A stretch of DNA of 64,000 nucleotides from Modestobacter versicolor. Its GTDB lineage: Bacteria; Actinomycetota; Actinomycetes; Mycobacteriales; Geodermatophilaceae. The notes beneath the pieces are model-generated. The model searched no databases and was not told the origin of the DNA. It saw nothing but the letters and a program-made list of their open reading frames with translations. The stretch's first letter is position 1. Every line of letters starts with the position of its first letter. The stretch spans positions 3,410,001 to 3,474,000 of the forward strand of contig NZ_JACIBU010000001.1 in the NCBI RefSeq assembly GCF_014195485.1, given 5' to 3'. This document shows positions 43,648 to 53,979 of the stretch, piece after piece. The position numbers and the translations under genes were made by a program.

Positions 43648-44214
43648 TCAGCTGGTCGGCGCGCTCGACTCCGCCGACGGCTCCTCGTCCTCCTCCGACG
43701 GCTCGGCGCTGGTCGCCGGTGCCCGGCTGGTCGTGGTGGCGCGCGAGGAGGCCGGTGCGCTCGAGCTCGGTGCCCGGGTGGTGGTGGTCGGCGTCGTGGT
43801 CTCCTGCTCCTCCTGCTCCTCGGTCGTCTCCGGGGCCCGGCTGGTCGTGCTCGGGGCCGACGTCGCGGGGGCCCGGGTGGTGGTCGGGGCGGTGGTGCCC
43901 GGCGTGGGCGTGGGCGTCGGCGTCGGGGTGGCGGTGTCGCAGGACACGTAGGAGCAGGGCACCTCGACCGTCCGGCCGTCCGAGGTGGTGACGGTCGTCG
44001 TCTGCCCCTCGTCGCGAGGCAGCGCGGCGTTGAGCGCGAACAGCAGCACGAACAGGCAGCCGATCACCACCGTCGACGTGCGGGCCCGGCCGATCCGGGC
44101 CGGCACGTGCTGCCAGATCCCGGTGCGCCGGGTCGCCGGTGCGGTGCTGACCGCCGGCTGCTCGACGGTCTGCTGGGGGATGACGGTGGTGGGCTGCTCG
44201 TCCGGCTTGCTCAT
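43648..44214 (-). CDS. Membrane-anchored Thr/Ser/Pro-rich protein
   Basis: 188 residues. A cytoplasmic tail of ~48 residues, one transmembrane helix (STVVIGCLFVLLFALNAAL), a short extracytoplasmic section with a Cys pair (P-C-S-Y-V-S-C), then a disordered T-P, T-T-R-A-P and E-rich tail with repeats of S-R-A-P. Probably a cell-surface or wall-spanning protein. Its start overlaps the mscS stop (ATGA). Confidence 0.8.
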   Translation of the reverse strand: MSKPDEQPTTVIPQQTVEQPAVSTAPATRRTGIWQHVPARIGRARTSTVVIGCLFVLLFALNAALPRDEGQTTTVTTSDGRTVEVPCSYVSCDTATPTPTPTPTPGTTAPTTTRAPATSAPSTTSRAPETTEEQEEQETTTPTTTTRAPSSSAPASSRATTTSRAPATSAEPSEEDEEPSAESSAPTS

Positions 44215-45113
44215 GCCATCCCCCCGCTGCGTGCCCGGTCCTCGGCCAGCGCCTCGTCCTGGACGTCGACCTCCTGCGCCGACGTGGCGCGCAGCGAGAC
44301 CCCCTCGCGGGAGAGCGCCAGCGCCACCCGGGCGCGCAGGTCACGCCCCACCTCGAACTGCTTGCCCGGCAGCGTGCGGGCCACGATCCGCAGGTTCACC
44401 TCGTCCAGCGCCAGGCTCTCCACGCCCATCACGCTGGGCGCATCGAGCAGCAGCCGGTGCAGCCGCTCGTCGGCGAAGGCGCGCTGGCCGACCTCGCGGA
44501 GCACCTCCTGCACCCGGTTGACGTCGGCGGTGGCCGGGACGGGCACGTCGACCACGGCGCGGGCCCAGTCGCGGGACAGGTTGACGACCTTGACGATCTG
44601 CCCGTTCGGGACGATCACCACCTCGCCGTTCACCGACCTCAACCGGGTGATCCGGAGCGTGACGTCCTCCACGGTGCCCTCGGCGGGGTCACCGCCCCCG
44701 ACGACCTGGATGGAGACGACGTCACCGAAGCCGTACTGCCGCTCGGTGATCAGGAAGAACCCGGCGAGCACGTCGCCGACGACCCGCTGGGCACCGAAGC
44801 CCAGGCCCACGCCGAGCACCGTCGCCGGGGCGACCAGACCGGTGACCGGGACGCCGAGGCGCTCGAGCACGAAGAAGATGGTGATCGACCAGATCATCAC
44901 GATCGCCGCCCAGGTCAGCACCTGGGTGAGCGAGTGCCGGTGCTTGGCCGCCTCGGATCGCACGAGGGCGTCGGAGCCGGTCGCGGCGGCGTCGATCCGG
45001 TCGGTGATCCGACGGCCGACCCAGCTCACGAACCGGGCGAGCAGGACGGCGCCCAGGATGATCAGGAGCGCCTCGAGGCCGGGACCGCGGAGCCAGTTCA
45101 GGAAGTCGTCCAT
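44211..45113 (-). CDS. MscS-type mechanosensitive channel
   Basis: 300 residues. Three transmembrane helices, with the pore helix V-L-G-V-G-L-G-F-G-A-Q-R-V-V-G-D-V-L-A-G-F-F rich in Gly/Ala, then the beta domain with P-N-G-Q-I-V-K-V-V-N-L-S-R. It releases solutes on hypo-osmotic shock. It is divergent from the BCCT osmolyte importer, a logical osmotic-response pair. Confidence 0.95.
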   Translation of the reverse strand: MDDFLNWLRGPGLEALLIILGAVLLARFVSWVGRRITDRIDAAATGSDALVRSEAAKHRHSLTQVLTWAAIVMIWSITIFFVLERLGVPVTGLVAPATVLGVGLGFGAQRVVGDVLAGFFLITERQYGFGDVVSIQVVGGGDPAEGTVEDVTLRITRLRSVNGEVVIVPNGQIVKVVNLSRDWARAVVDVPVPATADVNRVQEVLREVGQRAFADERLHRLLLDAPSVMGVESLALDEVNLRIVARTLPGKQFEVGRDLRARVALALSREGVSLRATSAQEVDVQDEALAEDRARSGGMA

Positions 45114-45270
45114 CGCCGTCCAGTGTCCCGCGCCGCCCTGTCCGGGCCGGGACCGGGGGGCCCGCAGCCGAGACCGTTCCGTGATCATCCCGGTTTGCGA
45201 GGCAGCGGTGCGGAGCGCACCGTGAGGGATCCGGACCGCCCTCCAGCCTCGGGGTCGGCGGTCCGCTGCC

Positions 45271-47142
45271 ATGCACGCTGAACGGAAGGGGGGAGGCGCC
45301 GGGCGACCGGGGCCGCATCCTGCTGTGTCTAGTTCTCCTACTGCACCACCCGGCCGCGGACGCCGCGAGTCGATCACGAAGCGTCTCAACCCGATCCCCA
45401 GCCGTCACCCGGCGCTCGCCCAGCCCCCGGTCGGCGAGGCCGAGGGCACCGGCCGGCTGGACACCGTGGTGTTCGGCGTCGCGGCCGTCGTGGCCCTCGC
45501 CTTCGTCGCCTGGGGGTTCCTCGGCTCGGACAGCCTGAGCAGCGCCAGCGGTGGGGCGCTGACCTGGATCGAGACCAACCTGGGCTGGCTGTTCGTCGTG
45601 CTGGCCTCGGCCTTCGTGGTCTTCGTCCTGTGGCTGGCCGCCAGCCGCTACGGCCGCATCCCGCTGGGCCGCGACGACGAGGCGCCGGAGTTCCGCACCG
45701 TCTCCTGGGTCGCGATGATGTTCAGCGCCGGGATGGGCATCGGGCTGATGTTCTACGGCGTGGCCGAGCCGCTGGGCCACTACGTCTCCCCGCCGCCGGG
45801 CACGGTCGAGGGCGAGACCGCCGACGCCGCGCGGACCGCGATGGCCACCACGCTGTTCCACTGGTCGCTGCACCCGTGGGCGATCTACGCCGTCGTCGGG
45901 CTGGCGATCGCCTACGGCACCTTCCGCCGCGGCCGCCCCCAGTTGATCAGCGCCGCGTTCGCCCCGCTGATCGGCCGGCGTCGCGCCGAGGGGCCGGTCG
46001 GCAAGGTGATCGACGTCCTGGCGATCTTCGCCACGCTGTTCGGGTCGGCGGCCTCGCTGGGGCTGGGCGCGCTGCAGATCGGCAGCGGGATGGAGATCCT
46101 CGGCTGGGCCGGCGACGTCGGCAACGGCGTGCTGGTGGCGGTCATCGCCGTGCTCACCGCGGCGTTCGTCGCGTCCGCCGTGTCCGGGGTGGCCCGCGGC
46201 ATCCAGTGGCTGTCCAACACCAACATGGTGCTGGCACTGGTGCTGGCGGTGTTCGTCTTCGTCGTCGGGCCGACGGTCTTCATCCTCAACCTGGTGCCCG
46301 AGGCGATCGGCGCCTACTTCTCCGACCTCGGCGAGATGGCCGGGCGCACCGAGGCCTCCGGCGGCGACGCGATGGCCGAGTGGCTGCGCGGCTGGACGGT
46401 CTTCTACTGGGCCTGGTGGATCAGCTGGACCCCGTTCGTCGGCCTGTTCATCGCCCGGATCAGCCGCGGCCGCACCATCCGGCAGTTCGTCACCGGCGTG
46501 CTGCTGGTGCCCAGCGTCGTCAGCCTGGTCTGGTTCGCCGTCTTCGGTGGGGCCGGCATCGCCGCCCAGCGGGACGGCGCGGACGTCGCCGGTCAGGCCA
46601 CGTCCGAGGGGCAGCTGTTCGGCGTCCTCGAGCAGTACCCGCTGGCCACCGTGATGACGGTGCTGGTCATGGTGCTGGTGGCGATCTTCTTCGTCTCCGG
46701 CGCCGACGCCGCCTCGATCGTGATGGGCTCGCTGTCCGAGCGGGGCACGCTGTCGCCCAGCCGCGGGATCGTCGTGTTCTGGGGCGTGGTGATGGGCGCG
46801 GTGGCGGCGATCATGCTGCTGGTCGGCGGGGACGACGCCCTGACCGGGCTGCAGAACCTGACCATCATCGCGGCGCTGCCCTTCGCCCTGGTGATGGTCG
46901 GCCTGGCCGTCTCGCTGGCCAAGGACCTGCGGTCGGACCCGATGGTGCTGCGCCGGGCCTACGCCACCGAGGCGGTCGAGCAGGCCGTCGTCGACGGCAT
47001 CACCCGGCACGGCGAGGACTTCCAGCTCGTCGTCGAGCCCGCCGCGGTCGACCCGGTCCCCAACGCGGTGGCGCCGCTGCCGGCCGAGGACCGGGTGCGC
47101 GACGAGGCACCGGCCGGGCGTCCGCGGGACCCGCGCGACTGA
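45271..47142 (+). CDS. BCCT-family osmolyte transporter (betaine/choline/carnitine)
   Basis: 623 residues from the ATG at 45271; a GTG at 45325 is an alternative that would remove 18 residues. Twelve transmembrane helices with BCCT hallmarks: M-F-S-A-G-M-G-I-G-L-M-F-Y-G-V-A-E-P, W-S-L-H-P-W-A-I-Y-A and the F-Y-W-A-W-W-I-S-W-T-P-F-V-G-L-F-I-A-R-I-S-R-G. Na+ or H+ driven uptake of trimethylammonium osmolytes. Divergent from mscS. A strong terminator follows. Confidence 0.96.
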   Translation: MHAERKGGGAGRPGPHPAVSSSPTAPPGRGRRESITKRLNPIPSRHPALAQPPVGEAEGTGRLDTVVFGVAAVVALAFVAWGFLGSDSLSSASGGALTWIETNLGWLFVVLASAFVVFVLWLAASRYGRIPLGRDDEAPEFRTVSWVAMMFSAGMGIGLMFYGVAEPLGHYVSPPPGTVEGETADAARTAMATTLFHWSLHPWAIYAVVGLAIAYGTFRRGRPQLISAAFAPLIGRRRAEGPVGKVIDVLAIFATLFGSAASLGLGALQIGSGMEILGWAGDVGNGVLVAVIAVLTAAFVASAVSGVARGIQWLSNTNMVLALVLAVFVFVVGPTVFILNLVPEAIGAYFSDLGEMAGRTEASGGDAMAEWLRGWTVFYWAWWISWTPFVGLFIARISRGRTIRQFVTGVLLVPSVVSLVWFAVFGGAGIAAQRDGADVAGQATSEGQLFGVLEQYPLATVMTVLVMVLVAIFFVSGADAASIVMGSLSERGTLSPSRGIVVFWGVVMGAVAAIMLLVGGDDALTGLQNLTIIAALPFALVMVGLAVSLAKDLRSDPMVLRRAYATEAVEQAVVDGITRHGEDFQLVVEPAAVDPVPNAVAPLPAEDRVRDEAPAGRPRDPRD

Positions 47143-47149
47143 GCCAGCC

Positions 47150-47178
47150 GCCCCCCTCGCCCGACCGGCGAGGGGGGC
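47150..47178 (+). terminator. Terminator after the BCCT gene
   Basis: Perfect 12-bp stem GCCCCCCTCGCC / GGCGAGGGGGGC with a 5-nt loop, 7 nt after the stop. Confidence 0.88.
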
Positions 47179-47316
47179 GCTGCCCGGGCGGCGTGTGACG
47201 GGTGGGGCGTGGTGCGGGACACGTCCGGATCCGGCTTGAGAACGGGCGGGGTCGGGACGATGCAGGGGGTGCACACCTCCGTTGACCCGTGCAACCCCGA
47301 GCCCAGGAGCCCCCGC

Positions 47317-48957
47317 ATGCCGTCCACCCCGCCGTCCGGCGCCGCCCCCGACGCGCCCGTGCGCCAGGCGGCCTGGTGGGGTGACCGGTCGGTGGCCACG
47401 AAGGTGCTCACCGCGGTCGGCGCGGCCTCCGCCGTCGCCGTGGTCATCGGGGTCACCGGGCTGAGCGCGCTGGAGAGCGAGGCGGCCGCCAGCCAGCGGA
47501 TCTACACGCAGGACGTGCTCGGGATCGACGGCATCTCCGCGCTGGTCAACGACCTGCAGAACGTCGCGGTCGCCCAGCGGGACGCCGTCCTGGCCGGCAC
47601 GCCCACCGAGATCGGCACCGCGCTGGACCGGGTGCAGCAGGCGCGCGCGGACTTCGACGCCGACCTGCAGGCCTACCTCGCCCTGGAGCACCCCGCCGAG
47701 GCCGAGGAGGCGATCGGCGAGATCCAGGCGACCTTCGCCCAGGCCTCCGAGGTCGAGGACCGCCTGCTCACCTCGCTGGCCCAGGCGCACGACCAGGCCG
47801 GCTGGCTGGCCGTGCACGAGAGCCAGGTGGCGCCGCTCGTCACCGACGCGCTGACCGGGCTGCTGGAGCTGGAGGAGCTGGAGAGCGCGGACGCCGGGGC
47901 GAGCGCCCAGGCGGCCGCCGACGAGAGCGCCCGGCAGCGCACGTTCTCCCTCGTCGTCCTGGTCGTCGGCGTCCTGCTGGCGCTGGCCGTCGGGCTGGCG
48001 GTCGCCCGCAACCTGGCCGCCAACGTCCGCCGGGTCGAGCGGGTCGCCGAGGCGCTCGCCACCGGCGACCTGACCCGCACCAGCGGGCTGACCACCCGCG
48101 ACGAGCTGGGCCGGATGGGCGCGGCGATCGACGAGGCCATGGGCCGGCTGCGCACCGTGATGTCCACCGTCGTCGCCTCGTCCAGCACCGTCGCCGCCTC
48201 CGCCGAGGAGCTCTCGGCCTCCGCGGCGCAGATCTCGGCGTCCGCCGAGGAGACCAGCGTGCAGGTCAACGTCGTCTCCGGCGCCGCCGAGGAGGTCTCC
48301 CGCAGCGTGGCGACCGTCTCCGCCGGTGCCGAGGAGATGAACGTGGCGATCATGGAGATCGCCCGCAGCGCCAACGAGGCGGCGCAGGTGGCCGCCACCG
48401 CCGTCGCCGAGGCCGCCACCACCAACGCCACCGTCGTCCAGCTGGGCGACTCCTCGCGGGAGATCGGCGAGGTCGTCAAGGTCATCACCTCGATCGCCGC
48501 GCAGACCAACCTGCTCGCGCTCAACGCGACCATCGAGGCGGCCCGGGCCGGCGAGGCCGGCAAGGGCTTCGCCGTCGTGGCCAACGAGGTCAAGGAGCTG
48601 TCGGAGGAGACGGCGCGCGCCACCGAGGACATCGCCCGCCGGGTCGAGGCGATCCAGGGCGACACCGGCGGTGCCGTCGACGCGATCAGCCGGATCTCGG
48701 AGATCATCGGCTCGATCAACGACTACCAGCTCACCATCGCCTCGGCGGTCGAGGAGCAGACCGCGACCACCACCGAGATGTCCCGGTCGATCCAGGAGGG
48801 CGCCCTGGGCACCACCCAGATCGCCGAGAACGTCTCCGGGGTGTCGCAGGCCGCCGAGCAGACCAACCAGGCGCTCAGCCAGACCCGGATCGCCGTCGAC
48901 GAGCTCTCCCGGCTGGCCACCGACCTGCGCGCCTCGGTGAGCCACTTCTCGTTCTGA
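47317..48957 (+). CDS. Methyl-accepting chemotaxis protein
   Basis: 546 residues from the ATG at 47317 (AGGAGC upstream). Transmembrane helix at ~32-53, a four-helix sensor (~55-205), second transmembrane helix (~211-233), HAMP (~233-285), then a signalling domain with the highly conserved tip [29 protein letters not shown]. No other chemotaxis genes in the window. Signal unknown. Confidence 0.96.
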   Translation: MPSTPPSGAAPDAPVRQAAWWGDRSVATKVLTAVGAASAVAVVIGVTGLSALESEAAASQRIYTQDVLGIDGISALVNDLQNVAVAQRDAVLAGTPTEIGTALDRVQQARADFDADLQAYLALEHPAEAEEAIGEIQATFAQASEVEDRLLTSLAQAHDQAGWLAVHESQVAPLVTDALTGLLELEELESADAGASAQAAADESARQRTFSLVVLVVGVLLALAVGLAVARNLAANVRRVERVAEALATGDLTRTSGLTTRDELGRMGAAIDEAMGRLRTVMSTVVASSSTVAASAEELSASAAQISASAEETSVQVNVVSGAAEEVSRSVATVSAGAEEMNVAIMEIARSANEAAQVAATAVAEAATTNATVVQLGDSSREIGEVVKVITSIAAQTNLLALNATIEAARAGEAGKGFAVVANEVKELSEETARATEDIARRVEAIQGDTGGAVDAISRISEIIGSINDYQLTIASAVEEQTATTTEMSRSIQEGALGTTQIAENVSGVSQAAEQTNQALSQTRIAVDELSRLATDLRASVSHFSF

Positions 48958-48989
48958 GCCAGGACGCCCGGAGCGGGCAAGCTGGCGGG

Positions 48990-49976
48990 GTGACCGACGC
49001 CGTAGCCCGTGCCCGCGCGCTCGCCGAGGAGCTGCTCTTCCCCTCCGCCGCGGTGGTCGACGCCGCCGGCGCCGTACCGCGCTCCCACCTCGACGCGATC
49101 GCCGACGCCGGGCTCTACGGGCTGACCGGCCCGGCCGACGCCGGCGGGCTGGACGCCGACCCCGGAACGGTGGCCGCGGTGGTCGAGGAGCTCGCCTCCG
49201 GCGAGCTGTCCACGGCGTTCGTCTGGCTGCAGCACCTGGGGGTGGCCGGGGCGCTCCGCGACGGTCCGGAGCCGCTGCGCGAGGCGTTCCTCGCCGACCT
49301 CTGCGCCGGCCGCCGGCGCGGGGGAGTGGCCCTGCAGGCCGCGCTGCGGCCCGGGCCGGCAGCCGTCCGGGTGCGCACCGACGGAGACGGGCTCGTGCTG
49401 GACGGCACGGTGCCCTGGGTGACCGGCTGGGGGCACGTGGACCTGCTGCTGGTGGCCGCCCGCGACGCCGCCGACGACGTGGTCTTCGCGCTGGTCGACG
49501 CGGTCGGGTCCGCGACCCTCGCCGTCGCGCCGCAGCGGATGGTCGCGGTCACCGCCAGCGCGACGGTCGAGCTCCGGCTGGACGGCCACCGCGTGCCGGC
49601 CGGCCGGGTGGTGGGCACCGTGCCGCTGGCCGACATCCGGGCCGGTGACGCGGCGGGCCTGCGGCCCAACGGCTCGCTGGCGCTCGGGCTGGTCGCCCGG
49701 TGCGCCCGGCTGCTGGGCCCCTCCCCGCTGGACGGCGAGCTCGCCGGGGCCCGGGCCCGGCTGGACGCGGCGACGCCCGAGGAGCTGCCGGCCGCCCGGG
49801 CCGCGGCCTCCGCGCTCGCCCACCGGGCCGCCGGCCTGCTGGTGGTCAGCACCGGCAGCAGCGCCGTGCACTCCGGGGCGCACGCCGAGCGGCTGGCCCG
49901 GGAGGCGCTGTTCCTGCTGGTGTTCGGCTCGCGCCCGGCGATCAGGGCGGCCCTCGTCGCCGAGCTGGGCGGCTAG
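48990..49976 (+). CDS. Acyl-CoA dehydrogenase-like protein
   Basis: 328 residues, shorter than the usual ~380. The N-terminal helical part ([44 protein letters not shown]) and middle beta domain (W-V-T-G-W-G-H-V-D) follow the ACAD fold, but the catalytic Glu region at the C-terminal helix bundle is reduced. FAD binding is therefore uncertain. Starts at a GTG preceded by CAAGCT, likely leaderless. Its stop TAG overlaps the TAG of the convergent ABC gene in the palindrome CTAG. Confidence 0.8.
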   Translation: MTDAVARARALAEELLFPSAAVVDAAGAVPRSHLDAIADAGLYGLTGPADAGGLDADPGTVAAVVEELASGELSTAFVWLQHLGVAGALRDGPEPLREAFLADLCAGRRRGGVALQAALRPGPAAVRVRTDGDGLVLDGTVPWVTGWGHVDLLLVAARDAADDVVFALVDAVGSATLAVAPQRMVAVTASATVELRLDGHRVPAGRVVGTVPLADIRAGDAAGLRPNGSLALGLVARCARLLGPSPLDGELAGARARLDAATPEELPAARAAASALAHRAAGLLVVSTGSSAVHSGAHAERLAREALFLLVFGSRPAIRAALVAELGG

Positions 49977-50809
49977 CGCAGGCGGCGGACCGGCACGACC
50001 ATCGGCGTGCCGGTGACCGGGTCGGGCACCACCCGGGCCTCCAGCTCGAACACGTCGGCGAGCAGCTGCTCGGTGAGCACCTCCTCCGGGGTGCCCGCGG
50101 CGACCAGCACGCCGTCCTTCATCGCCACCAGCCGCTGCGCGTACCGGGCGGCGAGGTTGAGGTCGTGCAGCACCACGACGACCGTGCGGCCGCGCTCGGC
50201 GTGCAGCCGGCCGACCAGCTCGAGGACGTCGACCTGGTGGGCGAGGTCGAGGTAGGTCGTCGGCTCGTCGAGCAGCAGCAGGTCGGTGCCCTGGGCCAGG
50301 GCCATCGAGATCCAGGCCCGCTGGCGCTGCCCGCCGGACAGCGCGTCGACCGGCGCGTCGGCGAGGTCGGCCATGTCGGTCCAGGTCAGCGCCTCGGTCA
50401 CCACCGCCTCGTCGTCCGAGGACCACTGGCGCAGCCAGCTCTGGTGCGGGTGCCGGCCGCGGGCGACCAGGTCGGCGACGGTGAGGCCCTCGGGTGCCAG
50501 CGGGGTCTGCGGGAGCAGCCCGAGCACCTTGGCGACCTCCTTGGTCGGCGTGGAGGTGATCGCCCGGCCGTCGAGCAGCACGGCGCCGGCGGTGGGCCGC
50601 AGCAGCCGCCCCAGCGCGCGCAGCAGCGTCGACTTGCCGCAGCCGTTGGGTCCGACGATCGCGGTGAACGAGCCGTCGGTCAGCTGCAGGTCCAGGTCGT
50701 GGACGACGACCTTATCGCCGTAGGCCAGCCGGACGCCCTCGGCGGCCAGCCGCACGGGGGCCACCGGTTCGACGCCCGGGACGGCGGGGGAGTGGGTGGG
50801 TGCGGTCAC
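49973..50809 (-). CDS. Iron-siderophore ABC transporter ATPase (FecE type)
   Basis: 278 residues. Walker A is G-P-N-G-C-G-K-S-T, signature motif L-S-G-G-Q-R-Q-R, Walker [13 protein letters not shown], switch His V-V-L-H-D-L-N-L-A. These match FepC/FecE ATPases. The start overlaps the stop of the upstream permease by 4 bp. Operon: permease, permease, ATPase. No binding protein is encoded here. Confidence 0.95.
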   Translation of the reverse strand: MTAPTHSPAVPGVEPVAPVRLAAEGVRLAYGDKVVVHDLDLQLTDGSFTAIVGPNGCGKSTLLRALGRLLRPTAGAVLLDGRAITSTPTKEVAKVLGLLPQTPLAPEGLTVADLVARGRHPHQSWLRQWSSDDEAVVTEALTWTDMADLADAPVDALSGGQRQRAWISMALAQGTDLLLLDEPTTYLDLAHQVDVLELVGRLHAERGRTVVVVLHDLNLAARYAQRLVAMKDGVLVAAGTPEEVLTEQLLADVFELEARVVPDPVTGTPMVVPVRRLR

Positions 50810-51894
50810 AGGGTGGTCAGCCGCCTTCCGCGGACCAGGAGCCAGAGCAGGTAGGGGGCGCCGATGACGGCGGTCACGACCCCGACGGGGAACGTGGCGG
50901 GCAGCACGGTGCGGGCGACGAGGTCGCTGCCCACCACCAGCAGCGCGCCGAGCAGGCCGGAGGCCAGCAGCGGCGGGCGGGAGCCGCCGGCCAGCCGGAC
51001 GGCGATCTGCGGCACGACGAGGGCGACGAACTGGATCGGCCCGGCCGCCGACACCGCGAAGGCGGCGAGCGCGACCGCGACGACGACGGTGACCGCCTGG
51101 GCCAGCGGCACCCGCACGCCCAGCCCGCGGGCGGTCTCGTCGCCGAACTGCAGCACCCCGAGCACCCGGCTCAGCGCCACCGAGGCCGGCAGCAGCACCA
51201 CCAGCGCGACGGCCAGCGGCAGCGCCTGGTCCCAGCCGCGACCGTTCAGCGAGCCGGTGATCCAGACGTTCGCGGCGGCGGCGTCCTGGATGTCGCTGCG
51301 GGTGAGCAGGTAGCTGACCACGGCCTGGGCCATCGCGGACAGGCCGATGCCGACCAGGACGAGGCGGTAGCCGTCGATGCCCTTGTTCCACGCCAGGCCG
51401 AACACCAGCAGCGCCATGAGCAGGCCGCCGGCCAGCGCCGCGGCGGGGAGGCCGAGCCCGCCCAGCACCCCGGTCGCCGAGGCCCCGCCGAGCACGATCA
51501 CCGCGACCGCGCCGATCGAGGCGCCGCCGGTGACGCCCAGGACGTCCGGGCTGGCCAGCGGGTTGCGGGCGAAGGTCTGGATCAGCGCCCCGGAGACGCC
51601 CAGCGCGATGCCGACGAGCACGGCGACGGCCACCCGCGGGGCACGCAGCTCCAGCACGATGAACCGCTGGGTGTCGTCGCCCAGGCCGACGAGCGCCCGC
51701 AGCACGTCGACGACGCCGATCGGGTAGTCGCCGCGGCCGAGGCTCAGCGCGGCGGCCAGCACCAGCACGACCAGCACGAGCACCGGCACGACCAGCTGGC
51801 GGCGGCGGTAGGTGGTGGACAGGCCACCGATCCGCACGGTCCGCCGGGGCCGCGGCCCGGGGGCCGGCGCGCGGGTGGGCGCCATCGCGGTCAC
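50806..51894 (-). CDS. FecCD-type siderophore permease 2
   Basis: 362 residues from GTG 51894 (GTGA overlap with the previous stop; ATG at 51885 possible). About ten transmembrane helices with the FecCD motif [17 protein letters not shown] and the C-terminal G-A-P-Y-L-L-W-L-L. Pairs with the other permease to move Fe(III)-siderophore across the membrane. Confidence 0.95.
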   Translation of the reverse strand: MTAMAPTRAPAPGPRPRRTVRIGGLSTTYRRRQLVVPVLVLVVLVLAAALSLGRGDYPIGVVDVLRALVGLGDDTQRFIVLELRAPRVAVAVLVGIALGVSGALIQTFARNPLASPDVLGVTGGASIGAVAVIVLGGASATGVLGGLGLPAAALAGGLLMALLVFGLAWNKGIDGYRLVLVGIGLSAMAQAVVSYLLTRSDIQDAAAANVWITGSLNGRGWDQALPLAVALVVLLPASVALSRVLGVLQFGDETARGLGVRVPLAQAVTVVVAVALAAFAVSAAGPIQFVALVVPQIAVRLAGGSRPPLLASGLLGALLVVGSDLVARTVLPATFPVGVVTAVIGAPYLLWLLVRGRRLTTL

Positions 51895-52955
51895 AGCGAG
51901 ACCAGCTTCCGGCGGCGCACCAGGGCGATGAAGAAAGGGGTGCCGACGACGGCCAGGACGATGCCGACCTGCAGCTCGCCCGGGCGGGCGACGACTCGGC
52001 CGAACACGTCGGCGAGCAGCAGGAACACCACGCCGAGCAGCCCGGAGTAGGGGATCAGCCAGCGGTGGTCGGGGCCGGTGATGGTGCGGGCGACGTGCGG
52101 TACGACCAGCCCGACGAAGGCGATCGGCCCGCAGGCGGCGGTGGCGGCGCCGGTGAGCAGGGTGACGGAGAGCAGCCCCACCGCGCGGGCCAGCCAGATC
52201 CGCTGGCCGAGGCCCCGGGCGACGTCCTCGCCCAGCCCGAGCAGGTTCAGCGCCGGGGCGTTGACCAGCGCCAGCACCAGGCCGACGACGACGAACGGGG
52301 CGACCTGGACGGCGACGTCGGAGTCGCGGCCGGCGAGCGCGCCGACCACCCAGAACCGGAAGGAGTCCAGCGCCTCGGTCTCGCGGATGGTGATCGCCTG
52401 CACCAGCGCGTAGATCAGGTAGCTCAGCGCCGAGCCGGCCAGCGCGAGGCTCACCGGGGTGGCCCCGCCTCGGCCGGAGGACCCGATCAGGTAGACCGCG
52501 ACGCTGCCGAGGAACGCGCCGAGGAAGGCGAACCAGACGTAGCCGGAGGGCGAGCCGAGGCCGAGCAGCCAGATGGACAGGACGACGGCGAGCGAGGCGC
52601 CCGCGGTGACGCCGAGCAGGCCGGGGTCGCCCAGCGGGTTGCGGGTGTGCCCCTGCATCAGCGCCCCGGAGATGCCCAGCGACAGACCGGCCAGCAGGCC
52701 GAGCAGCGTGCGCGGCACCCGCAACTCGCGGACGATGACCGTCTCGTCGCCGGGGGTGCTGCCGTCGACCAGCGCCTGCCACACGGTGCCCAGCCCGATC
52801 GACCGGGTGCCGACCGCGATGCTCAGCGCGCAGGTGAGCACGACGAGGGCGACGAGCAGCCACAGCCCCAGGACCCGCGAGCCCGCGCCGCGCAGCAGCC
52901 CGTCGCGGGAGGGCGCCGCCTCCTCGGGAGGCCGGGTGGCCGTGCGCTGCGCCAC
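51891..52955 (-). CDS. FecCD-type siderophore permease 1
   Basis: 354 residues, first gene of the operon. Ten hydrophobic helices and the signatures [30 protein letters not shown] and [12 protein letters not shown] start with AGGAG upstream. The iron box lies 38-57 nt before it. Confidence 0.95.
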   Translation of the reverse strand: MAQRTATRPPEEAAPSRDGLLRGAGSRVLGLWLLVALVVLTCALSIAVGTRSIGLGTVWQALVDGSTPGDETVIVRELRVPRTLLGLLAGLSLGISGALMQGHTRNPLGDPGLLGVTAGASLAVVLSIWLLGLGSPSGYVWFAFLGAFLGSVAVYLIGSSGRGGATPVSLALAGSALSYLIYALVQAITIRETEALDSFRFWVVGALAGRDSDVAVQVAPFVVVGLVLALVNAPALNLLGLGEDVARGLGQRIWLARAVGLLSVTLLTGAATAACGPIAFVGLVVPHVARTITGPDHRWLIPYSGLLGVVFLLLADVFGRVVARPGELQVGIVLAVVGTPFFIALVRRRKLVSL

Positions 52956-52993
52956 GTGCGGCTCCTGGGGACGACGGGCCGGTCGGCCGATGG

Positions 52994-53012
52994 TCTGGTT
53001 AGCCTGACCTTA
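52994..53012 (-). promoter_or_regulatory. DtxR/IdeR-type iron box
   Basis: TCTGGTTAGCCTGACCTTA on the plus strand; its complement TAAGGTCAGGCTAACCAGA matches 15-16 of 19 positions of the consensus TTAGGTTAGGCTAACCTAA (TWAGGTTAGSCTAACCTWA). It lies in the promoter region of the siderophore transporter, implying repression by iron-loaded DtxR/IdeR. Confidence 0.88.
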
Positions 53013-53053
53013 CCTGGGCGTCCGCGCCACCCGTGCCCGCGTGACGGGGCACC

Positions 53054-53953
53054 TCAGGCATAGAGGCCGTCCCGTACCGCCAGGGCCGCGCGGACGGCGC
53101 CGGGCGAGGCGTTCGCCAGCGGCATCCGGACGTCGGGGGTGGGGATGCGGCCCTCGGCGTGCAGCACCGCCTTGATCACCGCCGGGCTCGGCTCGGCGAA
53201 CAGCGCGAGGGTGAGCGGCAGCAGCGCCTCGGCGTGCGCCCGCCCCTCCGCCAGCCGGCCGGCCAGGCCGTCCTCGACCATCGCCACGAACCGGCGCGTC
53301 TGCAGGTTCGCCGAGGCCGCGATCGCGCCGGTGGCGCCCATCAGCACCAGGGGGAAGAGGTAGGGGTCGTCGCCGCCGAGCACCGCGAACCCGTCGGGCG
53401 CCCCGGCCAGCACGGTGAGGGTGTCGGCGTCGACGGCGCCCACCGCCTGCTTGAGCCCGGCCACGTCCGGGGTCGCCGCCAGCTCCAGCAGGGCGGCCGC
53501 GCCGAGGCCCCGGCCGGTGCGGTACGGCACGTTGTAGGCGACCACCGGCACCGGCGAGCGCTCCGCGACCAGCTGCAGGTGCGCCACCACGGCCGGCTCG
53601 GCGGGCCGCACGTAGTAGGGCGTGACGGCCAGCGAGGCGGTCACCCCGGGGACGTCGGCCAGGGCCTCGTGCCGGGCGATCGTCGTCCGGGTGTCGTTGG
53701 TGCCGGCGCCGACGAGCAGCTGGCCGCCGAGGTCGCTGCACACCCGGCCGCAGAGCGCCAGGACGGCGGCCCGCTCGTCGTCGTCCAGCGAGCTCGGCTC
53801 CCCGGTCGTCGCCAGGGCCACGATCCCCGTCGCGCCGGCCGCCAGGCAGTCGGCGACCAGCCGTTCGAGCGCGTCCAGCGAGACGGCGCCGTGCTCGTCG
53901 AACGGGGTGACGACCGGGACGTAGGTGCCGCGCAGGCGCAGGGAGCTGACCAC
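53054..53953 (-). CDS. DapA-family aldolase (dihydrodipicolinate synthase-like)
   Basis: 299 residues. TIM barrel with the pyruvate-binding G-(T)-T-G-E motif (L-A-T-T-G-E-P-S-S-L), Tyr in Y-N-V-P-Y-R-T and the Schiff-base Lys in V-A-G-L-K-Q-A. It could be the lysine-pathway enzyme or a paralogue (e.g. N-acetylneuraminate lyase-like or keto-deoxy-sugar aldolase); there is no other lysine gene nearby. The GTG at 53953 has TACGTT 6 nt upstream and no ribosome-binding site, indicating a leaderless transcript, about 26 nt after tetR. Confidence 0.92.
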   Translation of the reverse strand: MVSSLRLRGTYVPVVTPFDEHGAVSLDALERLVADCLAAGATGIVALATTGEPSSLDDDERAAVLALCGRVCSDLGGQLLVGAGTNDTRTTIARHEALADVPGVTASLAVTPYYVRPAEPAVVAHLQLVAERSPVPVVAYNVPYRTGRGLGAAALLELAATPDVAGLKQAVGAVDADTLTVLAGAPDGFAVLGGDDPYLFPLVLMGATGAIAASANLQTRRFVAMVEDGLAGRLAEGRAHAEALLPLTLALFAEPSPAVIKAVLHAEGRIPTPDVRMPLANASPGAVRAALAVRDGLYA

Positions 53954-53979
53954 GGGTCGAACGTAGGGGGCGTCCCCGC

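Noticed and set aside
44722-48945. Very long open minus-strand frame under the BCCT and chemotaxis genes
   Set aside because: Same antisense artefact; Gly/Arg/His/Gln-rich translation without any domain.
48990-49976. Pseudogene call for the short acyl-CoA dehydrogenase-like gene
   Set aside because: The frame is intact with normal start and stop, so it is described as a divergent short member instead.
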